A stretch of DNA of 39,288 bases from an uncultured Bacilli bacterium. Its GTDB lineage: Bacteria; Bacillota_I; Bacilli_A; RF39; UBA660. The stretch spans positions 1-39,288 of the forward strand of contig CAKOOQ010000009.1 of assembly GCA_934098555.1 (NCBI GenBank), in the 5' to 3' direction. Below, piece by piece: positions 25,141-33,737 of the stretch. Below the pieces are notes generated by a model. It saw only the letters and a list, made by a program, of their open reading frames with translations, was not told the DNA's origin and searched no databases. A program made the position numbers and the translations under genes. The first letter of the stretch is position 1. Each line of letters begins with the position of its first letter.

Positions 25141-25817
25141 TTTTGAACCTCAATTAAAACCATGTTAGTATAACTTTCTTTTAGCTTCTCATCAGGATAG
25201 TATTTATCAAAGAAGCGACCCACGACCGTGAAAGGTTCAATGCCATTATGTCTAAGTGTTTGTCTTACTAAGGCACCCCACGATACCGTAAAATCCGTTA
25301 TTAAAAGAATTAAAAGTAATTTTGTTAAAACCTCACCAAATTTAATAGGAAAAGATTCGACAATGTTAGATATTAATGGATAAACGACTTTAACAAGTAA
25401 TAAAGCCAAAAGACCCCAGACAAAAGCATATGGGATAGTTGTTCTACCATTTATATTTAAAAATTCGTTAGTATAATCCCAACTGACCGTTCCTAAAAAA
25501 GTTTCTTGTAAAAAGGAAATCAAATATTCAAACCCTCCTCCAAGCAAAGCACCATAAAAAATAGTCAAGTAATCTGGTCTTTTTTTACGTCCTAATATAG
25601 AAATCATTAAAAGAGCGCCCATACCATAAATAGGACTAATTGGGCCATAAATAACTCCCCTTCTTAATTGCCAAACAAGTTCGTGATGATAATGATAATG
25701 AATAAATAAATTCAAGATTTCTTCATAGTACGCCCCAAAAACGCAGCCTACTAAAAAGACCCAAAACAACTTGTAAAAACACATACCACTGGCAAATTTT
25801 TGCTCATCTTTAGTCAT
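25137..25817 (-). CDS. CmpB-like (putative ABC transporter permease) membrane protein
   Basis: The 226-residue protein has six predicted helices and the family pattern of the putative ABC transporter type IV (CmpB): FGAYYEEILNL, RGVIYGPISPIYGMGAL, and FEYLISFLQETFLGTVSWDY. Despite the family name, the transport role is unproven. It overlaps the glycosyltransferase by four bases, so the pair may act together in an envelope pathway. No ATPase gene lies nearby. Confidence 0.75.
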   Translation of the reverse strand: MTKDEQKFASGMCFYKLFWVFLVGCVFGAYYEEILNLFIHYHYHHELVWQLRRGVIYGPISPIYGMGALLMISILGRKKRPDYLTIFYGALLGGGFEYLISFLQETFLGTVSWDYTNEFLNINGRTTIPYAFVWGLLALLLVKVVYPLISNIVESFPIKFGEVLTKLLLILLITDFTVSWGALVRQTLRHNGIEPFTVVGRFFDKYYPDEKLKESYTNMVLIEVQK

Positions 25818-25874
25818 AATAATACCTCAAATCTGCATTTATTTTATCATGAATTTAGAGGATTGTAAATTTTT

Positions 25875-27215
25875 TCAATTTACCACATAAGGGTCGTTTT
25901 GGGTACCACTTCCTATAATTTTGACATCCGAGCGGATATTGATAACAGGTCGAAGGCCATAATTGTATCCCACATCTATAGGGTTAATCGCCCCTCTTGG
26001 TAATATCTTAAAAACCATTGTGTATTTTCTTCCCCAGCCGCCTGGATTAAAATAACCTGTTGGCGTCATTGTCCAGTCATCATTGCCTGCAAACAGAAAT
26101 ACACTTGTATTCCATTTGAAAGAAAAATTTCCTGGATAATAAAAATTGGAAGAAAAACCTGAGTATAAACATTCATCCATAGTAATCGTTCCAATTGGAT
26201 AAATTAATGCTTTGTTCCCTAGGGCAGCCGTTTTTACTGTATAATAATCAATCGTATTTTCACAAATCAAAGAAGGTTTTCCAGAAAGAAAACGACTATA
26301 ACTTTTAAAGTAAGTTAAATTTTCATCATCTGAATCATTATTTAAAATGCTTCTGTCACCACAAAAGCCTGCACTTTTATCAATGTAATTCTCATAATTG
26401 ATTATTTTTTCAACATAAAACTTATCAATACTTTCTTTTAATTTAGATGATATTTCTGTTCCACTTAAATTATTTTCAGTATACATATAGCCGACATAAG
26501 ATACACTAGTTGTTTCAGCATTAAATTTACTGGTACCATATCGTCTATCTGCTGATGATTCACCATTCGCATGGGCACTTGTCCCATCATAAATCATTCT
26601 GATCGAACCATTACTGTTAATACGAATAATTCGCCAATAGTATCCAGCAAATTTAACATAATTGTTTTCTACTGAACCACGATAATAATAGGTAGGATTA
26701 CCGTCTGTATCTGTTGTTTCATAAATACCCTTTTCGTGGGATTCACATGAAGAATCATCACAGGCTGACTTTGCAAAATCTGGAGTATAGCTATTCACTT
26801 CAATATTTCCTAAAGCCGTTTTTACTGTTTTAGCTGTTTTATTAAAATACAAAGTACATTTTGTTCGGGTATTATCGGTTGCATTATAGTTATGGTAGTC
26901 CCCAACAAACTTCCACCCAGCATTATCCCAAGAAGGTATCACTCCATTATTACAGTTTGATTTTTCAACGTCTAATGTATAACCTGTATTTTGAACGGGT
27001 ATATTTCTTGAAATAATACCATTTATATAATAGGCAAAATAAATGTCTCCAGCTTCTTCTACAGTACCATTGATAACGTTAAAGTCTTTCTGTTCCTCAT
27101 ATAAAGCATAACTTTTATAAAAAAGGTAACTGCTTAAAAATATCAAAAGTAAACTTATGATAAATAATATATAACCTTTTAAATTTTGGCTATTTTTTAT
27201 TTTTTCTATCTTCAC
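25875..27215 (-). CDS. Membrane-anchored surface protein, variable C-terminus (copy 2)
   Basis: This 446-residue paralogue of copy 1 has the same anchor (helix at about 14-34), the same conserved region up to residue 235 with CDDSSCESHEKGIYETTD, and a different C-terminal third ending in WTMTP, a variable tract and GLRPVIN. It uses normal AT-rich codons in that tract, unlike copy 1. The frame begins at GTG 27215 with a weak GAGGCG upstream; no ATG is near. The promoter has a G10 run in its spacer. No terminator was seen at the 3' end. Confidence 0.75.
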   Translation of the reverse strand: MKIEKIKNSQNLKGYILFIISLLLIFLSSYLFYKSYALYEEQKDFNVINGTVEEAGDIYFAYYINGIISRNIPVQNTGYTLDVEKSNCNNGVIPSWDNAGWKFVGDYHNYNATDNTRTKCTLYFNKTAKTVKTALGNIEVNSYTPDFAKSACDDSSCESHEKGIYETTDTDGNPTYYYRGSVENNYVKFAGYYWRIIRINSNGSIRMIYDGTSAHANGESSADRRYGTSKFNAETTSVSYVGYMYTENNLSGTEISSKLKESIDKFYVEKIINYENYIDKSAGFCGDRSILNNDSDDENLTYFKSYSRFLSGKPSLICENTIDYYTVKTAALGNKALIYPIGTITMDECLYSGFSSNFYYPGNFSFKWNTSVFLFAGNDDWTMTPTGYFNPGGWGRKYTMVFKILPRGAINPIDVGYNYGLRPVINIRSDVKIIGSGTQNDPYVVN

Positions 27216-27242
27216 TTCTATCGCCTCAGTCTTCCTATAATG

Positions 27243-27274
27243 ATTATAAATGATACCCCCCCCCCGAGTGTCAA
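27243..27274 (-). promoter_or_regulatory. Promoter with G10 tract in the spacer (copy 2)
   Basis: On the minus strand TTGACA (27269-27274) and TATAAT (27243-27248) are 20 bases apart; the spacer is CTC, ten Gs (27256-27265) and TATCATT. The ideal spacing of 17 would need seven Gs. Changes in tract length by slipped-strand replication would change promoter strength, a known phase-variation design. The start would lie about 15-20 bases before the GTG at 27215. Confidence 0.65.
27256..27265. repeat. Ten-base C/G homopolymer
   Basis: The plus strand has ten consecutive Cs, by far the longest G/C run in an otherwise AT-rich window. It lies between promoter boxes. Confidence 0.95.
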
Positions 27275-27285
27275 GAGGTTTTAAA

Positions 27286-27309
27286 AAAATTAGTCTCTCA
27301 ACTAATTTT
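27286..27309 (-). terminator. Terminator of the nusA-infB-rbfA operon
   Basis: AAAATTAGT and ACTAATTTT form a perfect nine-base-pair stem with a six-base loop that ends just after the rbfA stop, followed by TTTAAAACC. It separates the operon from the copy 2 promoter 12 bases away. Confidence 0.7.
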
Positions 27310-27649
27310 CTTCTTTCTCATGAATTTGGGCAATAATATGTTCTATTTTATTACCATATGCTATGGAATCATCATAGACAAATTTTAATTTTGGTGTTTG
27401 GCGAAGGTCCATTTTCTCAGCAATAAATTTTCTTATCATATCACTGGCTTCATTCATATCTTTTTCAAGTAAGCTTTTCTCACGATTATCCAAACTTGTA
27501 AAATATACTTTTGCATAAGATAGGTCACTTGCTACTTCTGCCGCGGTGATAGTTATAGTTTTTAAAAATTGATCATTTGATTCTAATAGAAGTGTTTCTG
27601 ATATTGTCTTTACCAGTTCACTTTCAATACGTTTTATTTTTACACTCAT
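27302..27649 (-). CDS. rbfA: Ribosome-binding factor A
   Basis: RbfA helps 16S rRNA maturation in the 30S subunit. The 115-residue protein has the KH-like pattern IKRIESELVKTISETL at the start and ITITAAEVASDLSYAKVYFTSL, then LRQTPKLKFVYDDSI. It overlaps infB by four bases, the standard order. ATG 27649. Confidence 0.95.
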   Translation of the reverse strand: MSVKIKRIESELVKTISETLLLESNDQFLKTITITAAEVASDLSYAKVYFTSLDNREKSLLEKDMNEASDMIRKFIAEKMDLRQTPKLKFVYDDSIAYGNKIEHIIAQIHEKEEN

Positions 27650-29754
27650 CTTTTAATTTCCACCATTTCATAAACTTCAATGACATCTCTTTCTTTGATA
27701 TCACTATAGTTTTCTAGAGTGACACCACATTCGAAGCCTTTTTTTACTTCCTTTACTTGGTCTTTTTCACGTTGAATAGAAGCAATTTTACCATCATAAA
27801 TGATAACGCCATCCCGAATTACCCGAGCATTTGCACCTGATTTTACAAGACCATCCGTTACATAACAACCCGCAATTTTACCAACTTTTGAGAAAGTAAA
27901 GATTTTTCGAATTTCGAGACTACCTAAAATATGTTCTTCAAATTCTGGTTCTAACATACCCTTCATAGCAAGTTCCATTTCTTCAATAGCTTTATAAATA
28001 ATAGTGTAAAGACGAATGTCAACATTATATTCTTTAGCCACTTCTTTGGTAATATTAGAAGGTACAACGTTAAAGCCTATGATAATGGCATTAGAAGCAT
28101 TGGCTAGGACAACATCACTTTCGGTAATGGTACCAATACCACTACGAATAACTTTAACACGGACACCTTCCACATCAATTTTTTCTAAAGATGACTTAAC
28201 AGCTTCTTCACTACCACGAACATCGGCTTTTAAAACAACGTTAATTTCTTTTTGACCAGATTTAATTTTAGCAAATAAATCATCTAATGAAACCACTTCT
28301 TTTTTATTTTTAGCTTCTTTTAAAGCTACTAAACGTTTTTCAGCTACACTTTTGGCTTCACTTTCTGTTTCAAAAGCCATGAATTTATCACCAGCACTAG
28401 GCGATTCTGATAAGCCTGTTATTTCTACTGGGGTAGAAGGTCCCGCTTCAACAATAGCTTCTCCACGGTCATTTTTCATGGTTCTAACACGGCCAAAGTA
28501 AGCACCAACAACAACTGGGTCTCCTAAACGTAAAGTGCCATTTTGAATAAGTAAAGATGCCACACCACCAATATTTTTATCGACTTTAGATTCAATAACG
28601 GTACCAATCGCATAACGAGATGGATTAGCTTTATAGCCATTTACTTCGCTAATAATTTGAATAGTTTCTAAAAGAAGATCAACACCTTCACCTGTATAAG
28701 CTGAGATATTTACGAAAGGAACGTCCCCACCCCAAGCTTCTGGCATAATGCCCGCTTCACTCATTTCTTGCATAACGCGTTCAATATTAATATTTGGTTT
28801 ATCAATTTTATTAACAGCAACAATAATAGGTACACCCGCACTTTTCGCGTGATCAATGGCTTCTTTAGTTTGAGGCATAACACCGTCATCTGCAGCCACA
28901 ATAATAATAACAATATCTGTGACACTGGCTCCTCTTGCTCTCATCTCGGTAAAAGCCGCATGGCCTGGTGTATCAATGAAGGTAATCTTTTGTCCGTTAT
29001 GTTCAATTTGATAAGCTCCAATATGTTGAGTGATACCACCAAATTCTCCTTCAACCACTTTACTATGTCGAATATAATCTAGAAGAGTTGTTTTACCATG
29101 GTCAACATGTCCCATGATTGTAACAACAGCAGGACGTAAGACTAAGTCTTCTTCTTTGTCATTCACTTCGTATTCTTCAAAGTTTGTGACATCTTGGGTT
29201 TCTTCCTTCTTCAAAGTTTTGCCATAATCCAAAGTAATTAGTTCCGCTTGTTCAAAAGGAATCGCTTGATTTAAACCTGCCATAATACCAAGACTCATTA
29301 ATTTTTTAATAATATCCGTACCACTTACGCCTAAACTTTCGGCTAAAAGAGCCACACTCATATTATTTTTATATAAAACAATATCTTCATCCGTTTGATT
29401 CGTTTTAAGCTTTTCTTTATGTTTATACATTTCTTTACGTTTATTCATGTATTCTGATTTACTTTGTTCTACTTCACTACGTTTTTTTAATTTTTGCTTT
29501 TTTACACCCGGATTCATGGTATGAACATTTGTGGAAGCCACTAAATCTTCGACGACTTCATCCATACTATCCTCATCTTCATAAGTGGATTCACTATCAG
29601 AACTAATTAAATTAGTAGCAAAGTCCAAATTAATAACATCATCATCGGATAAATCATCACTTGGATTTTTTACATCAATTCCTAAAGTTTCACATTTTTT
29701 TAACACTTCGGCAACACTTAAGTTAACACTTTCTGCATATTCTTTTACTGTCAT
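27646..29754 (-). CDS. infB: Translation initiation factor IF-2
   Basis: IF-2 brings fMet-tRNA to the 30S subunit. Two IF2_N-type regions are visible (near 1-50 and 125-175), then the G domain with GHVDHGKTTLLDY near 218, DTPGHAAF and NKIDKP, followed by the beta-barrel domains. From ATG 29754 (AGGA nine bases upstream) the protein has 702 residues, shorter than E. coli (890) but normal for Bacilli. A GTG at 29763 is in frame but poorly supported. Confidence 0.96.
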   Translation of the reverse strand: MTVKEYAESVNLSVAEVLKKCETLGIDVKNPSDDLSDDDVINLDFATNLISSDSESTYEDEDSMDEVVEDLVASTNVHTMNPGVKKQKLKKRSEVEQSKSEYMNKRKEMYKHKEKLKTNQTDEDIVLYKNNMSVALLAESLGVSGTDIIKKLMSLGIMAGLNQAIPFEQAELITLDYGKTLKKEETQDVTNFEEYEVNDKEEDLVLRPAVVTIMGHVDHGKTTLLDYIRHSKVVEGEFGGITQHIGAYQIEHNGQKITFIDTPGHAAFTEMRARGASVTDIVIIIVAADDGVMPQTKEAIDHAKSAGVPIIVAVNKIDKPNINIERVMQEMSEAGIMPEAWGGDVPFVNISAYTGEGVDLLLETIQIISEVNGYKANPSRYAIGTVIESKVDKNIGGVASLLIQNGTLRLGDPVVVGAYFGRVRTMKNDRGEAIVEAGPSTPVEITGLSESPSAGDKFMAFETESEAKSVAEKRLVALKEAKNKKEVVSLDDLFAKIKSGQKEINVVLKADVRGSEEAVKSSLEKIDVEGVRVKVIRSGIGTITESDVVLANASNAIIIGFNVVPSNITKEVAKEYNVDIRLYTIIYKAIEEMELAMKGMLEPEFEEHILGSLEIRKIFTFSKVGKIAGCYVTDGLVKSGANARVIRDGVIIYDGKIASIQREKDQVKEVKKGFECGVTLENYSDIKERDVIEVYEMVEIKR

Positions 29755-29770
29755 AAGATACACATCCTTT

Positions 29771-30325
29771 CTATTTTCTTCTTATTTTTTGTAAACTTTT
29801 TTCTCTTTCTACACTTTGTTTTAAAGATTCTTCCATGGAAGTTAAACCATCCATAAGCTTACTTACCGGCGTAATTTTATGGATTCGAACACCACCATGT
29901 GTGAGGATTTTTTTCGATAAAGCCATTAAATCCTCATGTTTATAATCTTCTAAATAATAAACATCTGATATACCTGCATTACATATTCTTTTAGCACATT
30001 CATGACATGGAAAAAGGGTAACATAAATGGAAGCACCAGTTAAGTCTTGCCTAACTAAATCAAGAGCGTTCGCTTCCGCATGAATCACGAAAGAATTTTT
30101 TATTTGAAATAAATCTCCGTTTTCTTCTCCCAAAGAATTCCAAGGCATTTCATCATCGCTAAGTCCTTTTGGTGTCCCGTTATAACCAGTCGATAAAAGA
30201 CGATTGTTTTTAACAATGACAGCCCCAACTTGGGTTTTAGGATCTTTACTTCTTTCTTTTACAAGTAACGCCATTAACATAAAATAAGTTTCATAATCAA
30301 GGACGTTTTCTCTTTTGCCTGGCAT
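29771..30325 (-). CDS. Deoxycytidylate deaminase (ComEB-like)
   Basis: dCMP deaminase makes dUMP for dTMP synthesis. The zinc site is HAEANAL (near 87) with PCHECAKRI (near 111), and the opening YFMLMALLVKERSKDPKTQVGAVIV fits the family. The ATG overlaps the ylxR stop by one base (TAATG). In most Firmicutes comEB is elsewhere and L7Ae-type rplGA sits here, so its position inside a translation operon is unusual. C-terminal residues (SLKQSVEREKSLQKIRRK) form a basic extension. Confidence 0.9.
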   Translation of the reverse strand: MPGKRENVLDYETYFMLMALLVKERSKDPKTQVGAVIVKNNRLLSTGYNGTPKGLSDDEMPWNSLGEENGDLFQIKNSFVIHAEANALDLVRQDLTGASIYVTLFPCHECAKRICNAGISDVYYLEDYKHEDLMALSKKILTHGGVRIHKITPVSKLMDGLTSMEESLKQSVEREKSLQKIRRK

Positions 30326-30585
30326 TATTTTAGAAGACCTTCCAATTTTTCATAAATTTCTTCAGGTATATCCACTTCTAGAGCTCGATTTAAAGCTTTG
30401 TTTAAACGAGCTTTTTCTATCACTTCTTTAGATAATTTCAAATAAGCACCTTTGCCATTTTTCTTACCAGACGTATCAATTTCTATTTCTCCTTCCGGAG
30501 TTCTTACGACCCTAATTAATTCTTTTTTAGGATATTTTTCTCTGGTAACAACACAGGTACGCATTGGAATTTTTTTCTGTTTCAT
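30325..30585 (-). CDS. ylxR: YlxR family RNA-binding protein
   Basis: An 86-residue YlxR homologue with the signature MRTCVVTREKYPKKELIRVV and a basic C-terminal helix. YlxR binds RNA and influences gene regulation in Bacillus. It sits in the standard place between nusA and infB. ATG 30585 follows GGGAGG. Confidence 0.92.
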   Translation of the reverse strand: MKQKKIPMRTCVVTREKYPKKELIRVVRTPEGEIEIDTSGKKNGKGAYLKLSKEVIEKARLNKALNRALEVDIPEEIYEKLEGLLK

Positions 30586-30596
30586 AAAAACCTCCC

Positions 30597-31508
30597 TTAA
30601 TCTTTCATTAATTTTTTCCTTAATATAATTTCATTTTCTTTGGTAAGAGAACAACCAGCTGCCTTAGGATGACCACCACCATGATACTTTTCGGCAAAAG
30701 GTAACACATCAACATTTTTTAAACTTCTAAAGGATATGGTACCATTATCTGGTGCAAATAAGGCTAGAGCATCACAATCAGGATAATCTTTTCTTAAAGC
30801 ATCCGCAAGAAGATTACGCAAAGAATAAGGTCCGTATACACTAGCAAAATTAATATTCTCTTCTTTTTCAAACACTACTCTTTGAAGTAATTCTTTTACT
30901 TTTTTGGTTTCTTCTTTAGTAATATCTAAAAGCCATGAATTTTCTTCTTCTGTTTTTTCTAAACCACAATTTTGTAAGCATTTATCTTTGTAATAATAAA
31001 GATAACCAATAGGTCCTAAATAATGATGAAATGTTTCAAGTAAAAAAGCCTTTTGATTATTTTCTTTTTTCCATGCCCATGTATCATGAAGACGTGTTAA
31101 ATAGACTAATTCTTCTAACGTTTTATTTTCTTTTAACACTGGAAAATCTTTTATAAGTTCTTGGTAGAAAATACTCATAGCACAGTCTTTTTCATCATCG
31201 CCAATATAAACAAACGACGGTTTTTCTTTTTCTTTTAAAGAAGTTAAATGATGGTCATAAACCTGAAAAAGTTTTGCATCAATAAAAGCCATTTTTTCTA
31301 AAAGAGATTTAGATGGACATAAATCAGTGATGTAAACGTGTTCATAACTCGTTACATCTTCTTGTTCTAAAAATTCACTTATTTTTTCGTCAAGTTCTAA
31401 ATTATTTTTACACAAAGTGTAAGAAACATCTTTAAAGCATAATAAGGAAAGAAGAACACAACCAATACCATCTGGATCACTTTTATGAGAAAAAATTTTG
31501 ACTCCCAT
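30597..31508 (-). CDS. DHH/DHHA1 phosphoesterase, NrnB-like
   Basis: The DHH motifs are SHKSDPDGIGC near residue 8, YITDLCPS, YDHHLTS near 86, RLHDTWAW near 138 and the DHHA1 GGGHPKAAG near 277. This is closest to Firmicute NrnB oligoribonucleases. The 303-residue protein overlaps nusA by one base (TAATG at 31508). It has no place in the usual nusA operon; it sits where rplGA would be. It may couple RNA turnover with transcription or simply be a passenger. Its similarity to the NrnA-like protein at 21344 is limited to motifs. Confidence 0.8.
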   Translation of the reverse strand: MGVKIFSHKSDPDGIGCVLLSLLCFKDVSYTLCKNNLELDEKISEFLEQEDVTSYEHVYITDLCPSKSLLEKMAFIDAKLFQVYDHHLTSLKEKEKPSFVYIGDDEKDCAMSIFYQELIKDFPVLKENKTLEELVYLTRLHDTWAWKKENNQKAFLLETFHHYLGPIGYLYYYKDKCLQNCGLEKTEEENSWLLDITKEETKKVKELLQRVVFEKEENINFASVYGPYSLRNLLADALRKDYPDCDALALFAPDNGTISFRSLKNVDVLPFAEKYHGGGHPKAAGCSLTKENEIILRKKLMKD

Positions 31509-32620
31509 TATTTATTTCCTTCTTCATTAATTTGTTTTAATGTCTTGACTTCAATTTTATATTTAGTAAGACGACTCGCTAGTTTAATATTCGTTCCTTT
31601 ACGGCCAATAGCTAAAGATAAATTTTCATCATTCACAATGGCAAGGGCTTCTCTTTTTACAGGGTCAATAATATTTACGGTAACATCTTTTGCTGGCGCA
31701 AGTGCACTCGCAATAAAGGTTGCTGCATCATCTGAATATCTTATTAAATCAATTTTTTCGCCATTTAATTCTTTTAAAATACTCGCTATACGAGAACCTC
31801 TTTCACCAATACAAGCTCCTACGGGGTCTACCTTTTCATCATTTGAATAAACAGCCACTTTACTTCTTACGCCTGGTTCTCTAATAACAGAATAAAGTTC
31901 AATGGTTCCATCAACGAGTTCAGGAATTTCCGTTTCGAATAAGCGTTTTACAAAGCCATAATGTTTTCGAGAGCAAAGAATAAGTGGCCCTTTAGGTGTT
32001 TCTTCTACTTTTGTAATATAAACCCGAACATTGGTACCCATCTTTAATATTTCACCCGGAATAATTTCACTCTTAGCCATGATACCTCTTGATTTACCAA
32101 GGTCAACATAATAATTTTTTTGATCTTCCATAGCTAAAAGACCCATCATCATTTCACCTTGTTTATCTTGGAATTCCGCCATAATATTTTCTCTTTCAGC
32201 TTCCCTAATTTTTTGAGTTAGGACTTGCTTAGCTGTCGAAGCTGCCACACGACCAAAATCTTTTGGTGTTACTTCTTTTTCAATCGTTTCCCCAATTTCA
32301 ATCGTTGGATCTATTTCCCTTGCTTCTTCTAAAAGAATTTGCGCATCAGGGTTAATTTCTGGTGGGATATGAATAGCATTTCCTTCTTCATCCACACTGT
32401 CTTCACCATCATCATAATCATCGACAACAACATAGTAAGAAAAAACTTTGATATCACCTGTAGCACGGTCAATTTTAACCTTTACATTGGTTTTAGAGCC
32501 AAAATTCTTTTTGTAGGCTGTAGCAAGGGCAAGTTCCATCGCATCATAAACAACATCTTTACTAATGCCTTTTTCTGAAATAATGGCATCTAAAGCTTTG
32601 ATAAATTCTTTATTATTCAT
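31508..32620 (-). CDS. nusA: Transcription factor NusA
   Basis: NusA controls pausing, termination and antitermination of RNA polymerase. The N-terminal polymerase-binding domain (1-125) has SKDVVYDAMELALATAYKKNF, the S1 domain follows around 135-200, then two KH domains including GACIGERGSRIASILKELNGEKID and LAIGRKGTNIKLASRL. From ATG 32620 (AGGA upstream) it has 370 residues, typical of Bacilli, with no C-terminal acidic repeats. Overlaps rimP by eight bases. Confidence 0.96.
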   Translation of the reverse strand: MNNKEFIKALDAIISEKGISKDVVYDAMELALATAYKKNFGSKTNVKVKIDRATGDIKVFSYYVVVDDYDDGEDSVDEEGNAIHIPPEINPDAQILLEEAREIDPTIEIGETIEKEVTPKDFGRVAASTAKQVLTQKIREAERENIMAEFQDKQGEMMMGLLAMEDQKNYYVDLGKSRGIMAKSEIIPGEILKMGTNVRVYITKVEETPKGPLILCSRKHYGFVKRLFETEIPELVDGTIELYSVIREPGVRSKVAVYSNDEKVDPVGACIGERGSRIASILKELNGEKIDLIRYSDDAATFIASALAPAKDVTVNIIDPVKREALAIVNDENLSLAIGRKGTNIKLASRLTKYKIEVKTLKQINEEGNK

Positions 32621-32867
32621 TTTCCTCATTCCTTTCTTTACTTGATACATCTAAAATGTAGGATTCTTCAATAATATCTAACTCATCTAAAATAGGATTG
32701 ATAATATTTGTGGCTTCTACAACCGTATCTAAATCAAGACCATTTACGCGGTCAAGGATAATATTTAAAAAATAGTAACTACCATCTTTAACATATTCAA
32801 TACTATCCACATCAATATCCATTTTTTTCAATGGTTCTTTAATAGCATTTCTTATTTTTTCAATCAA
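32613..32867 (-). CDS. rimP: RimP, N-terminal domain only
   Basis: RimP assists 30S subunit assembly. Only about 84-90 residues remain, against 150 normally; the visible part matches the N-terminal alpha/beta domain with SIEYVKDGSYYFLNIILD and NIINPILDELD. The C-terminal SH3-like domain is absent, as the frame stops on TGA inside the nusA start region. I prefer TTG 32867 as start because AAGGGTGA is six bases upstream; a TTG at 32885 also opens the frame. Lineage-specific shortening rather than decay is likely because operon spacing is intact. Confidence 0.8.
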   Translation of the reverse strand: MIEKIRNAIKEPLKKMDIDVDSIEYVKDGSYYFLNIILDRVNGLDLDTVVEATNIINPILDELDIIEESYILDVSSKERNEENE

Positions 32868-32891
32868 TTTTTTCACCCTTTCCAATAAGAA

Positions 32892-32913
32892 AAGTGGGAA
32901 TTTCTGCCCACTT
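32892..32913 (-). promoter_or_regulatory. Leader hairpin before rimP-nusA
   Basis: AAGTGGG and CCCACTT form a perfect seven-base-pair stem with an eight-base loop, followed by TTTTCTTA on the transcribed strand, 24-45 bases before the rimP start. It has the shape of an attenuator. nusA operons are known to autoregulate through leaders. Confidence 0.5.
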
Positions 32914-32927
32914 AATCTGATAACTGT

Positions 32928-32956
32928 ATTATAACATTAGTTTATTTATTTGTAAA
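32928..32956 (-). promoter_or_regulatory. Promoter of rimP-nusA operon
   Basis: TTTACA (32951-32956) and TATAAT (32928-32933) are 17 bases apart on the minus strand. The start falls near 32921, leaving room for the leader hairpin. Confidence 0.65.
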
Positions 32957-32968
32957 ACACTTTTTAAA

Positions 32969-32992
32969 GGCTTATTTATAACCAAATAAGCC
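32969..32992 (-). terminator. Terminator of the cps module
   Basis: GGCTTATTT and AAATAAGCC form a perfect nine-base-pair stem with a six-base loop; the stop codon of cpsB is in the stem. TTTAAAAAG follows, so the T run is short. Confidence 0.55.
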
Positions 32993-33730
32993 CTTTTTTA
33001 AAGGAATAAAAGCGGGTGTTTCTAAAGGTTTATTTTTTATAATCGCAGTTGCATTTTTATTCATTAACGCCTCTATATAACTTTTTTCTAAAAACTTAGT
33101 TAATTCTTCTTCAATACTTGGTAAATCATCATAAAAACTATTTTCTTCGTGATGAATATCCGAAGACAAGAAAGAAATCATATGATGTTTTAAAAGCAGT
33201 TGCACCGTTTTTTGAACTTTTTTTCCGTAGTACCCTTTTATAGATCCTAAATTACTTTGTAATAAAACACCTGAGAGAATAATCTTTTCAACAATTATAG
33301 GATTCTCCACGATAAAAGAATATCTTTCTGGATGAGCTAAAATGGGAAGATAACCCTTTGCTTTTAGCTCGAAAATAATATCAAATAAATTACTGACTTT
33401 TTGATGCATAGGAAGTTCAAATAAAAGATATTTAGAATGATTTAAAGTGGCCATCTCACCTTTTTTTAAATAGCTTAACATATCCCTATCAAAATAGATT
33501 TCATTTCCTATATAAAGATGAATACCCTCTACTTTATCACTTAAGGCTTTAATAAGGTCTTCTTTCTTTTTGTTATTAGCCTTATAACTACTTCCTACAA
33601 TATAATGAGGTGTTAAAAATATATCTGTAATGCCCATTTGTTTGGCTTTTTTAATAATAGCCAAACTTTCTTCTTCACTTTTTGCTCCATCGTCTATGGA
33701 TGGCAAAATATGTGTATGAATATCTACCAT
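32972..33730 (-). CDS. Tyrosine-protein phosphatase, CpsB/YwqE type
   Basis: A PHP-family manganese phosphatase that removes phosphate from BY-kinases. The signature MVDIHTHILPSIDDGAKS at the N-terminus supplies metal ligands, with LTPHY near 43, LAHPERY near 135 and SSDIHH near 195. The 252 residues are usual. ATG 33730 follows AGGTGA. Encoded after the kinase gene, as in streptococcal cps loci. Confidence 0.92.
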   Translation of the reverse strand: MVDIHTHILPSIDDGAKSEEESLAIIKKAKQMGITDIFLTPHYIVGSSYKANNKKKEDLIKALSDKVEGIHLYIGNEIYFDRDMLSYLKKGEMATLNHSKYLLFELPMHQKVSNLFDIIFELKAKGYLPILAHPERYSFIVENPIIVEKIILSGVLLQSNLGSIKGYYGKKVQKTVQLLLKHHMISFLSSDIHHEENSFYDDLPSIEEELTKFLEKSYIEALMNKNATAIIKNKPLETPAFIPLKKGLFGYK

Positions 33731-33737
33731 ATGTCAC

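Noticed and set aside
25875..26085. A second variable-repeat block in copy 2
   Set aside because: The corresponding tract uses AT-rich host codons with many A-ending ones, so the retroelement signature is absent here.
28768..29082. 104-residue plus-strand frame inside infB
   Set aside because: Antisense to a conserved G domain; asparagine-rich composition is a shadow of the coding strand, with no ribosome site.
32339..32578. 79-residue plus-strand frame inside nusA
   Set aside because: Shadow of the acidic region of NusA; no ribosome site or family match.
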